The notes beneath the pieces are model-generated. The model saw nothing but the letters and a program-made list of their open reading frames with translations. It was not told the DNA's origin and did no database searches. From the NCBI RefSeq assembly GCF_003751305.1, contig NZ_RJKV01000002.1, forward strand, positions 434,001-498,000: a stretch of DNA of 64,000 bases, read 5' to 3'. Below, in pieces: positions 1 to 9,517 of this stretch; the first letter of the stretch is position 1; each line of letters starts with the position of its first letter. A program made the position numbers and the translations under genes. Origin of the DNA: Stenotrophomonas rhizophila. Lineage in GTDB: Bacteria > Pseudomonadota > Gammaproteobacteria > Xanthomonadales > Xanthomonadaceae.

Positions 1-125
1 GTGACCACCCCGGTTCCCGGGTCCTCTCCATCGTCGGCGCCTCGCACAAGCCGTGGTTCGACGGTTGGTTGGGGCAGATCTCCGGGGTGGATATGGTGGA
101 TGCACAGGACGTACTCAAGGAATAG
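1..125 (+). CDS. C-terminal end of a DUF5694-like protein (partial)
   Basis: Only the last 40 codons are present, read in the frame that starts at base 3 and ends with TAG at 123-125. The visible tail has the pattern SRVLSIVGASHKPW followed by a short stretch ending in DVLKE. This resembles the C-terminus of DUF5694 proteins, which contain a 'RVLVIYGAGH' strand and are distant relatives of TraB-like proteins of unknown biochemical role. The start and the main domain lie outside the window, so the family call rests on a short segment. It converges with the TonB-dependent receptor gene, whose stop is 32 bases away on the other strand. Confidence 0.5.
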   Translation, partial: DHPGSRVLSIVGASHKPWFDGWLGQISGVDMVDAQDVLKE

Positions 126-157
126 AGGGCGCCGCTCGTGGCACCCTCCATGCTGCC

Positions 158-2359
158 TCAGAAACGATAGCCTACCTCCGCACCGACGATGCGCGGCCGG
201 TCGATGGGGCCGTAGTAGTTGCCGTCGCGCCCGAACGCCAGGTTGTCGAAGATCAACCCATTGATGCGCCGCTTGTTGGTCAGGTTGTCGACGTACACGC
301 GGGTGCTCCACGGTCCGGTTTCATAGCCGAGCTGCACGCCGAGGATGGCCACAGCCGGTTGATAGGCGCGGTTGCGCTCATCCAGGGCCATGCGCCCGTT
401 GAACGAGGATTCCACGCGGGCGAACAGCCCGGAGCGATGCTGGTAGCGTGCGGCAAGGTAGGCCGTGTACTGCGGGGTGAGTTTGACGTCGTTGCCGGCC
501 AGGCTCTCATTGGCGCCGACGAACAGTTTGCGGTACTCGGCGTCCACGTAGCCGGCGTTGGCGGTCAGCGTCAGGCCCGGCAGGACCTCCAGCGCGCCTT
601 CCAGCTCCACCCCACGCGAGCGGATGGATGCATCCGAGCCGACATAGTCCGAGGAGATCGGCCGGCCGTTGGCATCGGTCGCCAACTGGATTTCCTGCCA
701 ATTGTCCGACGTGATGTGGAACACCGCACCACCGATATGCCCGCGCCCGCCGAGCAGGTTCATCTTGAAGCCGAGCTCATGGCTCCACATCATTTCCGAT
801 TCGTAGCGCAGCACTTTGTCGTTGACGACGTCACTCTGCGCGGCCGCCAGATTGAAGCCACCCGGAATGTAGCCCTTGGCGGATGCGGCGTAGAACGAGA
901 GCGTGTCGCTGGCGTCGTAGCGCAGTGAGACGCGCGGGAGCGTGGCGGTGAACGTGTGTGCGAGTTCGGCATCGCGGTAGAACACCAGGCCGCCCGGGCC
1001 CAGATCGAGCGTGCCTTCACGCTGGCGGGTGGAACGCTTGGCCTGCTCATGGCGCAGGCCGAGGCTAGCGGTCAGTTTCGGCACCGAAGGTGGGGTGTAG
1101 CTGGCGGTGCCGAACACGCTGTAGTCCTGCCCATCCGAGCCCTGCAGCGGGGCGAGGTCATAACTGCCGAGGCCACGCAACGGTGGGCCGACCAAGGTGC
1201 CGAGGATGGAATCCTTGTGGTGTCGGTAGGTAGAAACGCCGGCGATGTAGGTGAGCGTTTGATCGCTGGGGGAGCTGAAACGCAGTTCGCCGTTCCAGCT
1301 GTGCTGCTTGTCGTAGATGCGGCCTGCCAACGCGGGCGTGGCGGTCATATCGAAGTCGTAGCCGGCGGAGGTGTCCTCCTCTTGGCGGTAGGACAGTGCC
1401 GCGTCCAGCGTGCCACCGGACAATTGCCATTGCGCGCTGGTCCCGGCCACGGTTTCATTCTTGGTGGTGCGCTTGGGCGCATCGTTGATGTAAGTGAAGT
1501 CACCAGTACGACGGCCGCCGTTGAAGAGATCGCCGTAGGTACGGTTATACAGGCCGACATCCAGCGGTAGATATTCGTATTCGAACATCCCGGGTGCACG
1601 CGTGCCCAAGTGGTAGGCGATCGCATTGATGGCCAGCGTATCGGTCGGTTCCCAGCGCAGCTTGCCCTGCAGATAGGTTTCCTTGACCTTCCCTTTGACG
1701 CCGTTGAAGGGCGTGAGGTTCTTGAGGTGGCTGTCTTCGTCCGAGGCCATGAACGCCACCGAGCCGAACAACCGGTCACTGTGGCCCAGCGCGCCGCCGA
1801 GGAAACCATCCACGCTGCTGCCGTGGCCGTTGCCGAACGAGGTGACGCCGACATTGACCTCGCCCTCGGTGGTGGCCGACGGTGTACGCGTGCGCACCAG
1901 TACCAGGCCGGATTCGCTGTTTGCCCCGTACAGCGTCCCCTGTGGGCCGCGCAGGATCTCCACCGACTCCACATGGTTCAACACCGCGTTGCTTAACTCG
2001 CGGAACGGAATGCCATCGATATAGACCGAGGCCCGGTTGACCAGAAACGGGTTGGACTCGATGCCGCGGATGGAGATGAACATATCGCTGAGCTGACCCA
2101 TCACGTTGAACTTCACGTTGGGGGCCAGCTTGTCCAGGTCGCGGAACTCGGTGACGTGCGCTTCTTTGAGCGCTTCGCGGTTGAGTACAGTGACCGACAT
2201 GTCGCTCTTGAGGTACGGGGTATCGCGTTTGCTGCCGGTCACTACGATGCCGTCCAGCTCGGTGGCCTTGGCGGCCGGGGTGGACTGGGCCCGGGCGGGT
2301 GCACTGGGCAGCAACTGAAGCGCGGCGAGCACGGCGCCGGCAAGTACAGCGTGTTTCAC
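158..2359 (-). CDS. TonB-dependent outer-membrane receptor
   Basis: This is a TonB-dependent receptor of about 733 residues, expected to import a siderophore or similar large substrate across the outer membrane. I chose the GTG at 2359: it gives a clean signal peptide (about 24 residues, ending PSAPARA) and has AGAGG about six bases upstream. An ATG at 2428 would add 23 residues in front of the signal. The mature start has a TonB-box-like stretch (ELDGIVVTGSK). The plug domain follows, with IRGIESNP, VYIDGIPF and VEILRGPQGTLYG, then a 22-strand-type barrel ending in aromatic F. The plug looks closest to FyuA/pesticin-receptor types, but the substrate cannot be read from sequence. The divergent AraC-type regulator suggests substrate-induced control, as for PchR/FptA. 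Confidence 0.9.
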   Translation of the reverse strand: MKHAVLAGAVLAALQLLPSAPARAQSTPAAKATELDGIVVTGSKRDTPYLKSDMSVTVLNREALKEAHVTEFRDLDKLAPNVKFNVMGQLSDMFISIRGIESNPFLVNRASVYIDGIPFRELSNAVLNHVESVEILRGPQGTLYGANSESGLVLVRTRTPSATTEGEVNVGVTSFGNGHGSSVDGFLGGALGHSDRLFGSVAFMASDEDSHLKNLTPFNGVKGKVKETYLQGKLRWEPTDTLAINAIAYHLGTRAPGMFEYEYLPLDVGLYNRTYGDLFNGGRRTGDFTYINDAPKRTTKNETVAGTSAQWQLSGGTLDAALSYRQEEDTSAGYDFDMTATPALAGRIYDKQHSWNGELRFSSPSDQTLTYIAGVSTYRHHKDSILGTLVGPPLRGLGSYDLAPLQGSDGQDYSVFGTASYTPPSVPKLTASLGLRHEQAKRSTRQREGTLDLGPGGLVFYRDAELAHTFTATLPRVSLRYDASDTLSFYAASAKGYIPGGFNLAAAQSDVVNDKVLRYESEMMWSHELGFKMNLLGGRGHIGGAVFHITSDNWQEIQLATDANGRPISSDYVGSDASIRSRGVELEGALEVLPGLTLTANAGYVDAEYRKLFVGANESLAGNDVKLTPQYTAYLAARYQHRSGLFARVESSFNGRMALDERNRAYQPAVAILGVQLGYETGPWSTRVYVDNLTNKRRINGLIFDNLAFGRDGNYYGPIDRPRIVGAEVGYRF

Positions 2360-2480
2360 GAGGAGCCTCTGGGGTGGTGGCGCGCACCACGGTGATGGGG
2401 AGGAATCGCCAATGTTATTGTGTAACAATCAGGTGCCGCTGCTCCATTTCCGGAGCGGCCGCTCCAGAACGGGACACCCG
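2360..2480. promoter_or_regulatory. Divergent promoter region with two palindromes (receptor / AraC regulator)
   Basis: This spacer is shared by the TonB receptor and the AraC-type gene. It contains a locally AT-rich 5-3-5 dyad, ATTGT-gta-ACAAT (2417-2429), and a perfect 14-bp GC-rich palindrome, GGAGCGGCCGCTCC (2452-2465). An extra GCTCC half arm lies at 2441-2445. The dyad sits where an activator for the receptor would bind, and the GC palindrome is just before the regulator start. I see no Fur box of the GATAATGATAATC type. The operator role is inferred from position only. Confidence 0.45.
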
Positions 2481-3347
2481 ATGACCTGCGCCTCTGCCTC
2501 ACCAACGACTGCCGTGGCTGCACGCGTGGCGGCCGAAAGTGGCGGTCCGCTGGACGCGTGCGTTGGCAATGCCGACGGCTCGGTGCTGATGCTCCGCCAT
2601 ACGTTCGCCGCGGCGCAGGGCGCGATGGGCGAGGGCAGTGCGTTGCGCATCGGGCTGCTCACTGGCGGCGGCGGCGCCCTGTATCAGCGCACGGCGCTCG
2701 GACGCATCGCGCAGCCCTGGCGCGCAGGCGCGTTCAATGTGGTGCTGCCGGACTGCCCAGGCGAATTCCGCAGCCCAGCGCTGGCGCTGCTGGGCTTGGC
2801 CATCGACGCGCGGCATCTGCAGGGGCACGACGTGCGCTTGGAGCAGCTGCATCGCGCAGCATCGACGCTGCAGGAGGACCCGGTGATCGCCTCGGTGATG
2901 GGGGCACTATGGCACTGCGCTGAAGCGCATGCAGGCTCAGCCGCGTTCTTCGAGCACGGTATCGATCTGGTCATGACGCGGCTGGCAGGACTCCCGGTTG
3001 CGGCGCCCGCGACGCGACGCGCGTTGTCGCCGGTGCACGTCAAGCGCGTTCAGGCCCTGATCGAGGCCCATCTCGGCGATGACCTTGGCGTTACCCGCAT
3101 GGCGCAGGAAGTCGGTCAGGAGGCCAGTGGATTCAGTCGCGGCTTCCGGCTGGCGACCGGCATGACGCCCTACGCGTACCTCACCTGGCGCCGGATGGAG
3201 GCCGCCAAGCCGAGGCTGCTGGCAGGCCACAGCGTCACCGAGGTCGCCTTGGCGATGGGCTATGCCAACCCTGGCAAGTTCGCGGCGGCGTTCCGAAGGG
3301 TGACCGGGCAGGCGCCGTCGCGATGGGCAGGCAATGCCACGCGGTGA
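2481..3347 (+). CDS. AraC-family transcriptional regulator
   Basis: A 288-residue regulator with a C-terminal AraC/XylS DNA-binding domain of two helix-turn-helix motifs. The first is LGVTRMAQEVGQEASGFSR. The second is in SVTEVALAMGYANPGKFAAAFRR and ends with the family signature TGQAPSRW. The N-terminal 180 residues are the likely effector-binding part and do not show a recognisable cupin motif. The ATG at 2481 is preferred over the upstream in-frame ATG at 2412 because the extension would run through the palindromic regulatory region. It lies head to head with the TonB receptor, the usual arrangement for AraC-type activators of siderophore receptors. Its stop codon abuts the stop of the next, convergent gene with no gap. 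Confidence 0.85.
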   Translation: MTCASASPTTAVAARVAAESGGPLDACVGNADGSVLMLRHTFAAAQGAMGEGSALRIGLLTGGGGALYQRTALGRIAQPWRAGAFNVVLPDCPGEFRSPALALLGLAIDARHLQGHDVRLEQLHRAASTLQEDPVIASVMGALWHCAEAHAGSAAFFEHGIDLVMTRLAGLPVAAPATRRALSPVHVKRVQALIEAHLGDDLGVTRMAQEVGQEASGFSRGFRLATGMTPYAYLTWRRMEAAKPRLLAGHSVTEVALAMGYANPGKFAAAFRRVTGQAPSRWAGNATR

Positions 3348-3653
3348 TCAGGGCTGCGCCGCGCCAGTGTCCAGGCCGCCCACCGGTTCGGTCTCGAACC
3401 GCTCGCCGAACCCCGTGATCATCGGCCGCGCTTTCGCGATCGCCGCCTGGACAGACGGCAGTGTCAGCGAGGCACGGTGCAGTTCCTGGCTGTCCCAGAC
3501 CTCGGTGATCCAGATTGCCTCCGCCGCGGTCGGGTCTCGCGCCACTACGTAGCTGCGGCAGCCCGGCATTGCGCTGGTGCCCTCCAGCAGGATCGCGATG
3601 ACGGCGTCGCGCTGGCCGGGCGCGGTCAACATCTTGCCGATCAAACCGTACAT
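3348..3653 (-). CDS. ABM-fold (antibiotic biosynthesis monooxygenase-like) protein
   Basis: A protein of about 101 residues starting MYGLIGKMLTAPGQRD, the typical opening of the ABM ferredoxin-like family. Other family marks are GCRSYVVARDP and IWITEVWDSQELHRAS, matching 'putative quinol monooxygenase'/YgiN-type proteins. Such proteins are small cytoplasmic dimers that oxidise quinols or handle heme-like substrates without a cofactor. The ATG at 3653 is chosen because family members begin at this Met; a longer frame adds 20 low-complexity residues. It ends exactly against the AraC regulator stop on the other strand. The substrate is unknown. Confidence 0.75.
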   Translation of the reverse strand: MYGLIGKMLTAPGQRDAVIAILLEGTSAMPGCRSYVVARDPTAAEAIWITEVWDSQELHRASLTLPSVQAAIAKARPMITGFGERFETEPVGGLDTGAAQP

Positions 3654-3898
3654 GGGCGCGTTCCGGGGCAGGGGGGTGCCCGCATCCTGCGCGCCGCCGC
3701 CACGGCCGTTCAATGGCCGCCGGTTTGAGGCCCCCGTCGCCCTGCGGTATCCTGCGCGCCCCTCCTGCTCCGGCCGCCGTGTGATGACGCCACCCTGATA
3801 CCGCGTTGACGACGCGCCGGCCCTTGCGCTGGCTCAGGGAGTGCCTTGTCTTCATCACACAACGCGCCGTGCGCATCGCCGGTGCGTGGAGTCTGTCC

Positions 3899-5365
3899 AT
3901 GTCTGTGTCCTATCCGCTGCGCCAGCAATGGCTCGGCAACATCCGCGGTGATCTGCTGTCCGGTGCCGTGGTCGCCCTCGCGCTGATCCCCGAGGCGATC
4001 GCCTTTTCCATCATTGCCGGGGTCGACCCCAAGGTCGGCCTGTACGCCTCGTTCTGCATCGCGGTGGTCACCGCCATCGCCGGTGGCCGGCCGGGCATGA
4101 TCTCCGCGGCCACCGGCGCGATGGCGCTGGTGATGGTCGATCTGGTCCGCGACCACGGCCTGCAGTACCTGTTGGCCGCCACGATCCTGGCCGGACTGCT
4201 GCAGATCGTCGCGGGCACGCTCAAGCTCGGTGCACTCATGCGCTTCGTTTCGCGCTCGGTGATCACCGGCTTCGTCAACGCACTGGCCATCCTGATTTTC
4301 CTGGCGCAGTTGCCCGAGCTGATCGGGATGCCATGGACGGTGTACGCCGTGTGCGCGGCCGGCCTGGCGATCATCTATCTGCTGCCGCTGCTGACCCGGG
4401 CGGTGCCCTCACCGCTGGTGGCGATCGTGGTGCTTACCGGGCTGTCGATCTGGCTTGGCCTGGACATCCGCACCGTCGGCGACATGGGTGCGCTGCCGGA
4501 CAGCCTGCCCACCTTCCTGCTGCCGGATGTGCCGCTCACCTGGGAGACGCTGCGCATCCTGCTGCCGGTCTCGGCCACGCTGGCGGTAGTCGGTTTGCTG
4601 GAGTCGATGATGACCGCGCAGATCGTGGAAGACATGACCGACACCCCCAGCCAGCGCAACCGCGAGTGCGCCGGGCAGGGCCTGGCCAACATCACCGCCG
4701 GGCTGTTCGGCGGCATGGGTGGCTGCGCGATGATCGGGCAGTCGGTGATCAACGTGTCCTCCGGCGGGCGTGGCCGGTTGTCCTGTCTGGTGGCGGGTGT
4801 GCTGTTGCTGCTGCTGGTGGTCTACGGCGCGGACTGGGTCCGGCAGATTCCGATGGCCGCCCTGGTCGCGGTGATGATCATGGTCAGCATCGGCACCTTC
4901 CACTGGCGCTCGTTCGCCGAGTTCCGGCTGCACCCGAAAAGCTCCTCGGTGGTGATGCTGGGCACGGTGGTTGTGACCGTGGCCACCCACGATCTGGCCA
5001 AGGGGGTGCTGACCGGGGTGCTGCTGTCGGCGCTGTTCTTTGCCCGCAAGGTGGGCCGGATGCTGGACATCGCCCAAGCCGACACGGCCGACGGTACCCG
5101 TGTCTACAGAGTCAGCGGGCAGGTGTTCTTCGCCTCGGCCGGGCAGTTCGCGGCGGCCTTCGATCTGCTGCACGTGCCCGCGCGCGTGGTGATCGATCTG
5201 ACCGAGGCGCACTTCTGGGACCTCAGCGCGGTCGGTGCGCTGGAGCGGGTGACCGGCAAACTGCGTGCACGCGGAGCGCAGGTGGAGGTGGTCGGGCTCA
5301 ACGCGGCCAGCCAGACACTGGTGGAGCGGCTGGGGCGGGGCGATGCCTCTGCCGGCGGACACTGA
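3899..5365 (+). CDS. SulP-family anion transporter with STAS domain
   Basis: An inner-membrane transporter of about 488 residues of the SulP/SLC26 family (sulfate, bicarbonate or other anions). The N-terminal part carries the SulP signature around [23 protein letters not shown] and about ten or more hydrophobic segments. The C-terminal 90 residues form a STAS domain ([24 protein letters not shown] core near residue 430). The start at 3899 has GGAG seven bases upstream. A TTG 93 bases earlier is possible but has no such site. The gene stands alone between the ABM protein and the chemoreceptor. Family membership is clear; the transported ion is not. Confidence 0.9.
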   Translation: MSVSYPLRQQWLGNIRGDLLSGAVVALALIPEAIAFSIIAGVDPKVGLYASFCIAVVTAIAGGRPGMISAATGAMALVMVDLVRDHGLQYLLAATILAGLLQIVAGTLKLGALMRFVSRSVITGFVNALAILIFLAQLPELIGMPWTVYAVCAAGLAIIYLLPLLTRAVPSPLVAIVVLTGLSIWLGLDIRTVGDMGALPDSLPTFLLPDVPLTWETLRILLPVSATLAVVGLLESMMTAQIVEDMTDTPSQRNRECAGQGLANITAGLFGGMGGCAMIGQSVINVSSGGRGRLSCLVAGVLLLLLVVYGADWVRQIPMAALVAVMIMVSIGTFHWRSFAEFRLHPKSSSVVMLGTVVVTVATHDLAKGVLTGVLLSALFFARKVGRMLDIAQADTADGTRVYRVSGQVFFASAGQFAAAFDLLHVPARVVIDLTEAHFWDLSAVGALERVTGKLRARGAQVEVVGLNAASQTLVERLGRGDASAGGH

Positions 5366-5385
5366 ACACGGTCAGAAAGCCGTGC

Positions 5386-5412
5386 TAAACATCGCGGGCC
5401 TATCGCCGTTAT
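5386..5412 (+). promoter_or_regulatory. Candidate sigma-28 (FliA) promoter for the chemoreceptor gene
   Basis: TAAACATC (5386-5393), an 11-base spacer and GCCGTTAT (5405-5412) match the FliA consensus TAAAGTTT-N11-GCCGATAA with exact spacing. The -10 box differs at two of eight positions. Transcription would begin near 5418 and give a leader of about 200 bases before the chemoreceptor ATG at 5617. No gene is visible in that leader (5413-5616). Confidence 0.55.
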
Positions 5413-5616
5413 CCAACTGAGTCCCTTCTCTGGGCGGGCACCGTCGCGGTGCCTGCAGGCGGCAACTTCACAGGGCGGGACGGTGGCATCGATCCCCGAT
5501 CTCCGCCGGCCGCGCCGTGATTTCACCGCGCGCGTGCCGGCCCGCAATGGACTGCGTGTTTCCGTGGCGGCGCATGTCTGCGTCCGCCGGTATGCCCTTT
5601 TTCCGGAACCGCCCCC

Positions 5617-8211
5617 ATGCCCGTGTCCCGCCCCACCGCGTCCAAGCGCCCCGGCAGCATCGCCAACCGACTGATGCTGGGTACGGCGTTGATCGCCATG
5701 CTCTGCTTCGGTGTCACCGCCGCGATCAGCTATCGGGAAGCCAGCGCGTCGCTGGTCGATGCCTCCCGCCACACCATGCAGAGCGAGGCCCAGGCGGAAG
5801 CCCTGCGGGTGAGCGGTGATCTGTCCAGCGCCTTCGCCACCAGCCAGGCGCTCGCACAGAATCTGCTCGTCCAGCGCGCTGCGGGAACGCTGTCACGGGC
5901 GACGGTGTCTGCGGTGATCCACCAGCAGGTGCAGGTGCACCCGGAATGGGTGGGCTTTGGCACGTTGTGGGAACCCGACGCCTTCGATGGCAAGGATGCC
6001 GAGTTCGTCGGCGCCGAGGCACACGATGACACCGGCCGATTCATGAGCTACTGGGCCTGGCACGACGGTGCGCCGATGCAGGATGCGCTCACCGGCTATG
6101 ACGTGCCCGGCGATGGCGACTGGTATCTCAAGCCGAAGGCGCTCAAGCGGCAGACCGTGGCCGAACCGTACACCTATGAAGTCGGCGGCCAGAAAGTGCT
6201 GATGACCACGCTCTCCACCCCGGTGATCGATGAGGGGACGTTCGTTGGTGCGGTGACGGTGGATTTCGCGCTGGCCGCATTGCAGAAGCACCTGGCCGCG
6301 TTGCGCCCGATGGGCGAAGGCCATGTCGAACTGATCTCGCCCGGTGGCATCGTGCTGGCCGCGCAGGACCCGCAGGAAATCGGCAAGCGCCGCGACGACG
6401 CCCTGACCGCGGCGATGCTGGCAGCGGTCAAGGCAGACAAGCCCTTCGATGCCTTCGAGCCGGATGCGGCAGGTAATGTGAAAACCTACGTTCCGCTGCG
6501 CATCGGCGGCAGCCAGGAGCATTTCGCGCTGGGCGTGGTCGTGCCGCATGCGCTGATCACCGCGCAGGCGCGCGCGCTGCTGTGGATCATCCTGGCCGTT
6601 GGCCTGGGCGCGGCACTGGTGCTCAGTGGCAGCGTGTACGTGTTGCTGCGCCGGCAGGCGATCCGCCCGCTGGCCGATGCGGTCCGTCTCTCGGCCGACG
6701 TCGCCGAGGGTCGTCTGGATACGCCGCTGCCGCCCGCGCGCAATGACGAGGTCGGCCGACTGCTCGAATCGATGCAGCGTATGCGCAGCCAGCTGCGCGC
6801 AGTGATGGCCGCACAGGGTGAGATGGCCCAGCGCCACGAGGCGGGCGAGCTGAGCTACCGCATGGACGCCCATACCTTCCCGGGCGAGTACGGCAAGATG
6901 GTGGAAGACACCAACCAGCTGGTGGGCGCCAATATCGCGGTCACGCGTCGTCTGGTCGAGGTGATGCAGCGCTATGCGGTCGGTGACCTGAGCCAGGACA
7001 TGGATCGTCTGCCCGGTGAGCAGGCCGCCTTCACCGCCGCGATGGATACCACCAAGGCCAACCTGCGCGCGATCAATACCCAGATCGGCGATCTCGCCGG
7101 TGCCGCGGCAATGGGCGATTTCAGCCAGCGTGGCGACGTGGTGCGCTTCGATCACGACTTCCGCGCGATGGTCGAAAACCTCAACACCATGATGCAGGTC
7201 AGCGACGACAACCTGCAGCAGATCTCCGCGCTGCTGCGGGCGATCGCCGCCGGCGATCTCACCGCGCGCATGCAGGGCGATTTCCACGGCGTGTTCGCGC
7301 GGATGCGTGATGATGCCAACACCACCGTGGTGCAGCTGACCGACATCGTCGGCCGCATCCAGCAGGCCACCGGCAGCATCAACCTCGCTGCCGGTGAGAT
7401 TGCCGCAGGCAACAGCGACCTGTCGCGCCGTACCGAACAACAGGCCGCCAGCCTGGAAGAAACCGCCGCCTCGATGGAGGAACTGACCTCCACCGTGCGT
7501 CAGAACGCGGACCATGCCGTGCAGGCGAACCAGCTCGCCGCGGGCGCAGCCGATGTGGCGTCGAAGGGTGGTGAGGTGGTCGGCAAGGTGGTGACCACCA
7601 TGGCCGGGATCGAGGCGTCCTCCAAGCGCATCGCCGAGATCATCTCGGTGATCGACGGCATCGCGTTCCAGACCAACATCCTGGCATTGAACGCAGCGGT
7701 CGAAGCGGCGCGTGCGGGCGAGCAGGGCCGTGGTTTCGCGGTGGTCGCCACGGAAGTGCGCGCACTGGCGCAGCGCTCGGCGGGCGCGGCGAAGGAGATC
7801 AAGGGGCTGATCGACGATTCGGTCACCCAGGTGAGCGCGGGCTCCGCGCTGGTCCACACCGCCGGCCGCACCATGGAAGAGATCGTCACCGGCGTGCGCC
7901 GGGTCAACGACATCATGGCCGAGATCTCGGCGGCGTCGAAGGAGCAGTCGGCCGGTATCGAGCAGGTCAACCAGACCATCACCCAGATGGACGAAACGAC
8001 GCAGCAGAATGCCGCACTGGTCGAGGAGGCCACGGCGGCTGCGCGCGCGATGGAAGAGCAGGCGCAGCAGCTGGGCACGGCGGTGGCGATCTTCCGGCTG
8101 CAGGCCCATCCGGGCACGCCGGCCGCGCCGGTGCGTCGTAGTGCGCCTGCGCGCGGTACCTCGCGCGTACCGGTGGCGGCGGTGGCGAGTGAGGAGTGGC
8201 AGACGTTCTGA
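5617..8211 (+). CDS. Methyl-accepting chemotaxis protein with periplasmic Cache-type sensor
   Basis: A chemoreceptor of 864 residues. A first membrane segment lies at about 18-38. A periplasmic region of about 280 residues follows with dCache-like features ([21 protein letters not shown], then [13 protein letters not shown]). A second membrane segment lies near 318-342, followed by a HAMP domain and a longer HAMP-like linker. The signalling domain has the hairpin tip [20 protein letters not shown]. The protein ends EWQTF after a Pro/Ala/Arg-rich tail, matching the xWxxF tether that recruits CheR/CheB. ATG at 5617 follows GGAA with nine-base spacing. It signals to the CheA/CheW array; the ligand cannot be told. 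A sigma-28 promoter upstream fits a flagellar regulon gene. Confidence 0.93.
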   Translation: MPVSRPTASKRPGSIANRLMLGTALIAMLCFGVTAAISYREASASLVDASRHTMQSEAQAEALRVSGDLSSAFATSQALAQNLLVQRAAGTLSRATVSAVIHQQVQVHPEWVGFGTLWEPDAFDGKDAEFVGAEAHDDTGRFMSYWAWHDGAPMQDALTGYDVPGDGDWYLKPKALKRQTVAEPYTYEVGGQKVLMTTLSTPVIDEGTFVGAVTVDFALAALQKHLAALRPMGEGHVELISPGGIVLAAQDPQEIGKRRDDALTAAMLAAVKADKPFDAFEPDAAGNVKTYVPLRIGGSQEHFALGVVVPHALITAQARALLWIILAVGLGAALVLSGSVYVLLRRQAIRPLADAVRLSADVAEGRLDTPLPPARNDEVGRLLESMQRMRSQLRAVMAAQGEMAQRHEAGELSYRMDAHTFPGEYGKMVEDTNQLVGANIAVTRRLVEVMQRYAVGDLSQDMDRLPGEQAAFTAAMDTTKANLRAINTQIGDLAGAAAMGDFSQRGDVVRFDHDFRAMVENLNTMMQVSDDNLQQISALLRAIAAGDLTARMQGDFHGVFARMRDDANTTVVQLTDIVGRIQQATGSINLAAGEIAAGNSDLSRRTEQQAASLEETAASMEELTSTVRQNADHAVQANQLAAGAADVASKGGEVVGKVVTTMAGIEASSKRIAEIISVIDGIAFQTNILALNAAVEAARAGEQGRGFAVVATEVRALAQRSAGAAKEIKGLIDDSVTQVSAGSALVHTAGRTMEEIVTGVRRVNDIMAEISAASKEQSAGIEQVNQTITQMDETTQQNAALVEEATAAARAMEEQAQQLGTAVAIFRLQAHPGTPAAPVRRSAPARGTSRVPVAAVASEEWQTF

Positions 8212-8227
8212 GGCCGGATCCTGCCGA

Positions 8228-9352
8228 TTACTCCCGTTGGTCGGCGCGCTCCATCGCGGTGGTACGTCGGGCGTTGATGTAAGCCAGCAGGCGGTGCCCG
8301 GCGCGTATGCCGGGTACTTCAATGAAGCGATAGCCAAGCTGTGCCAATGGAATGGCGATGCCAAGCGTCAGCGCTGCGCAGGCAAGATAGGCCAGATCCG
8401 GTTGGGGTACTGACGTCTGGATACGTCGGAACACCGGTATGAGCAGCGCAATGACGATGGGATGGGCCAGATAAAGCGAGTAGCTGACCTGGCCGAGGTA
8501 CGTTGTAGCGCGGTTGACCACCGCCGACAGCGGGAACAATGACATGCCAAGAAGCAACACGGCATAGGTGGCGCCGAACAGACCCCAGCCGATAGCCGGG
8601 GATAGAGCTGCGCGTGCACTGGCGAGCGTCAGCCCGATCAGCACAGTGCCACCGATGACCAGCAGCCCCATGCCGCAGCGCCGAGCCTTGCTCGGCTGCA
8701 TCACGTGAAGTGCCTTGAAGGCGTGATAGGCAAGAATGCCGTAGAGGAACACAGGCAAGTGGCGCAGCAGGCCGTAGTCGCCAGTCGCCGCCAACCCTGG
8801 TGCGCCAAGCATGCCCGTGACCGCAAGCAGGCTGATGATGGTGCCCAGAAGCGCCGCCACGCTGGCTCGCGTCAGGGTGTGGATAAAATGGAAAAGTAGT
8901 GGAAATACTGCATAGAAGAGCATTTCTACACCAATGGCCCAGCTGGCCCAGACGATCCCGGCTTCCCATCCGTCAAACAGGTTGAACGTGAACGTCACAT
9001 TGGCCAGGATTTCAGTCGCAGAGTGACCAGCGTGGCTGCCACGGCCATCGCGCCAGATCGAGAAAGCCAGCAGCACGAAGAACAACGGCGCGATACGAAA
9101 CACCCGATGCAGGTAAAAGCTCAGCAGCGGTCGGGGCGTCGCGGCGTGGCGCGGCATTGTGTATGCCAGCGAGAACGCGCTGATGACGAAAAAGAGCGCG
9201 ACGCCGGTACCACCCATTGCCAGGATCGCGCCCAGTACTGGGCCTGTCGCCAGTGCAGGTGATGGCATTGCCATTACATGGAAGATGACCACATAGACGG
9301 CAGCAAGCCCACGCAGGGCATCGAGGAACGCGAGTCGGTTTGACGGAGCCAT
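8228..9352 (-). CDS. Acyltransferase 3 family membrane protein (OafA/YrhL-like)
   Basis: An integral membrane O-acyltransferase of 374 residues. It starts MAPSNRLAFLDALRGLAA, the family opening, and has the catalytic-type His in VIFHVMAM. About ten hydrophobic segments follow, including GTGVALFFVISAFSLAYT. Such enzymes move acetyl or succinyl groups onto surface polysaccharides or glycans at the inner membrane. ATG at 9352 has AAGGA five bases upstream, so the longer 49-residue extension is rejected. The basic C-terminal tail (RRTTAMERADQRE) is probably cytoplasmic. There are no glycan genes nearby to suggest the acceptor. Confidence 0.85.
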   Translation of the reverse strand: MAPSNRLAFLDALRGLAAVYVVIFHVMAMPSPALATGPVLGAILAMGGTGVALFFVISAFSLAYTMPRHAATPRPLLSFYLHRVFRIAPLFFVLLAFSIWRDGRGSHAGHSATEILANVTFTFNLFDGWEAGIVWASWAIGVEMLFYAVFPLLFHFIHTLTRASVAALLGTIISLLAVTGMLGAPGLAATGDYGLLRHLPVFLYGILAYHAFKALHVMQPSKARRCGMGLLVIGGTVLIGLTLASARAALSPAIGWGLFGATYAVLLLGMSLFPLSAVVNRATTYLGQVSYSLYLAHPIVIALLIPVFRRIQTSVPQPDLAYLACAALTLGIAIPLAQLGYRFIEVPGIRAGHRLLAYINARRTTAMERADQRE

Positions 9353-9517
9353 GACGGTCCTTGTCCAGGCAGGTGGCAACCCTCCTTTCGGCAGGAGGTC
9401 TACATGCGGGCGGGAGATGAACTCCGTGCATGCTATCACCCGCATAAGGCGCTGCCAGAGTGCGGGCTTCTCAGTTTGCTTGCCCGGTGAGGGCATCAAC
9501 GACAGGCTCGATTCGTT

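Noticed and set aside
5893..8364. A very long open frame on the minus strand, opposite the chemoreceptor gene
   Set aside because: It is a mirror frame of a GC-rich gene. The plus strand encodes a complete chemoreceptor with all family motifs, and the minus frame shows only His/Arg/Gly-rich sequence.
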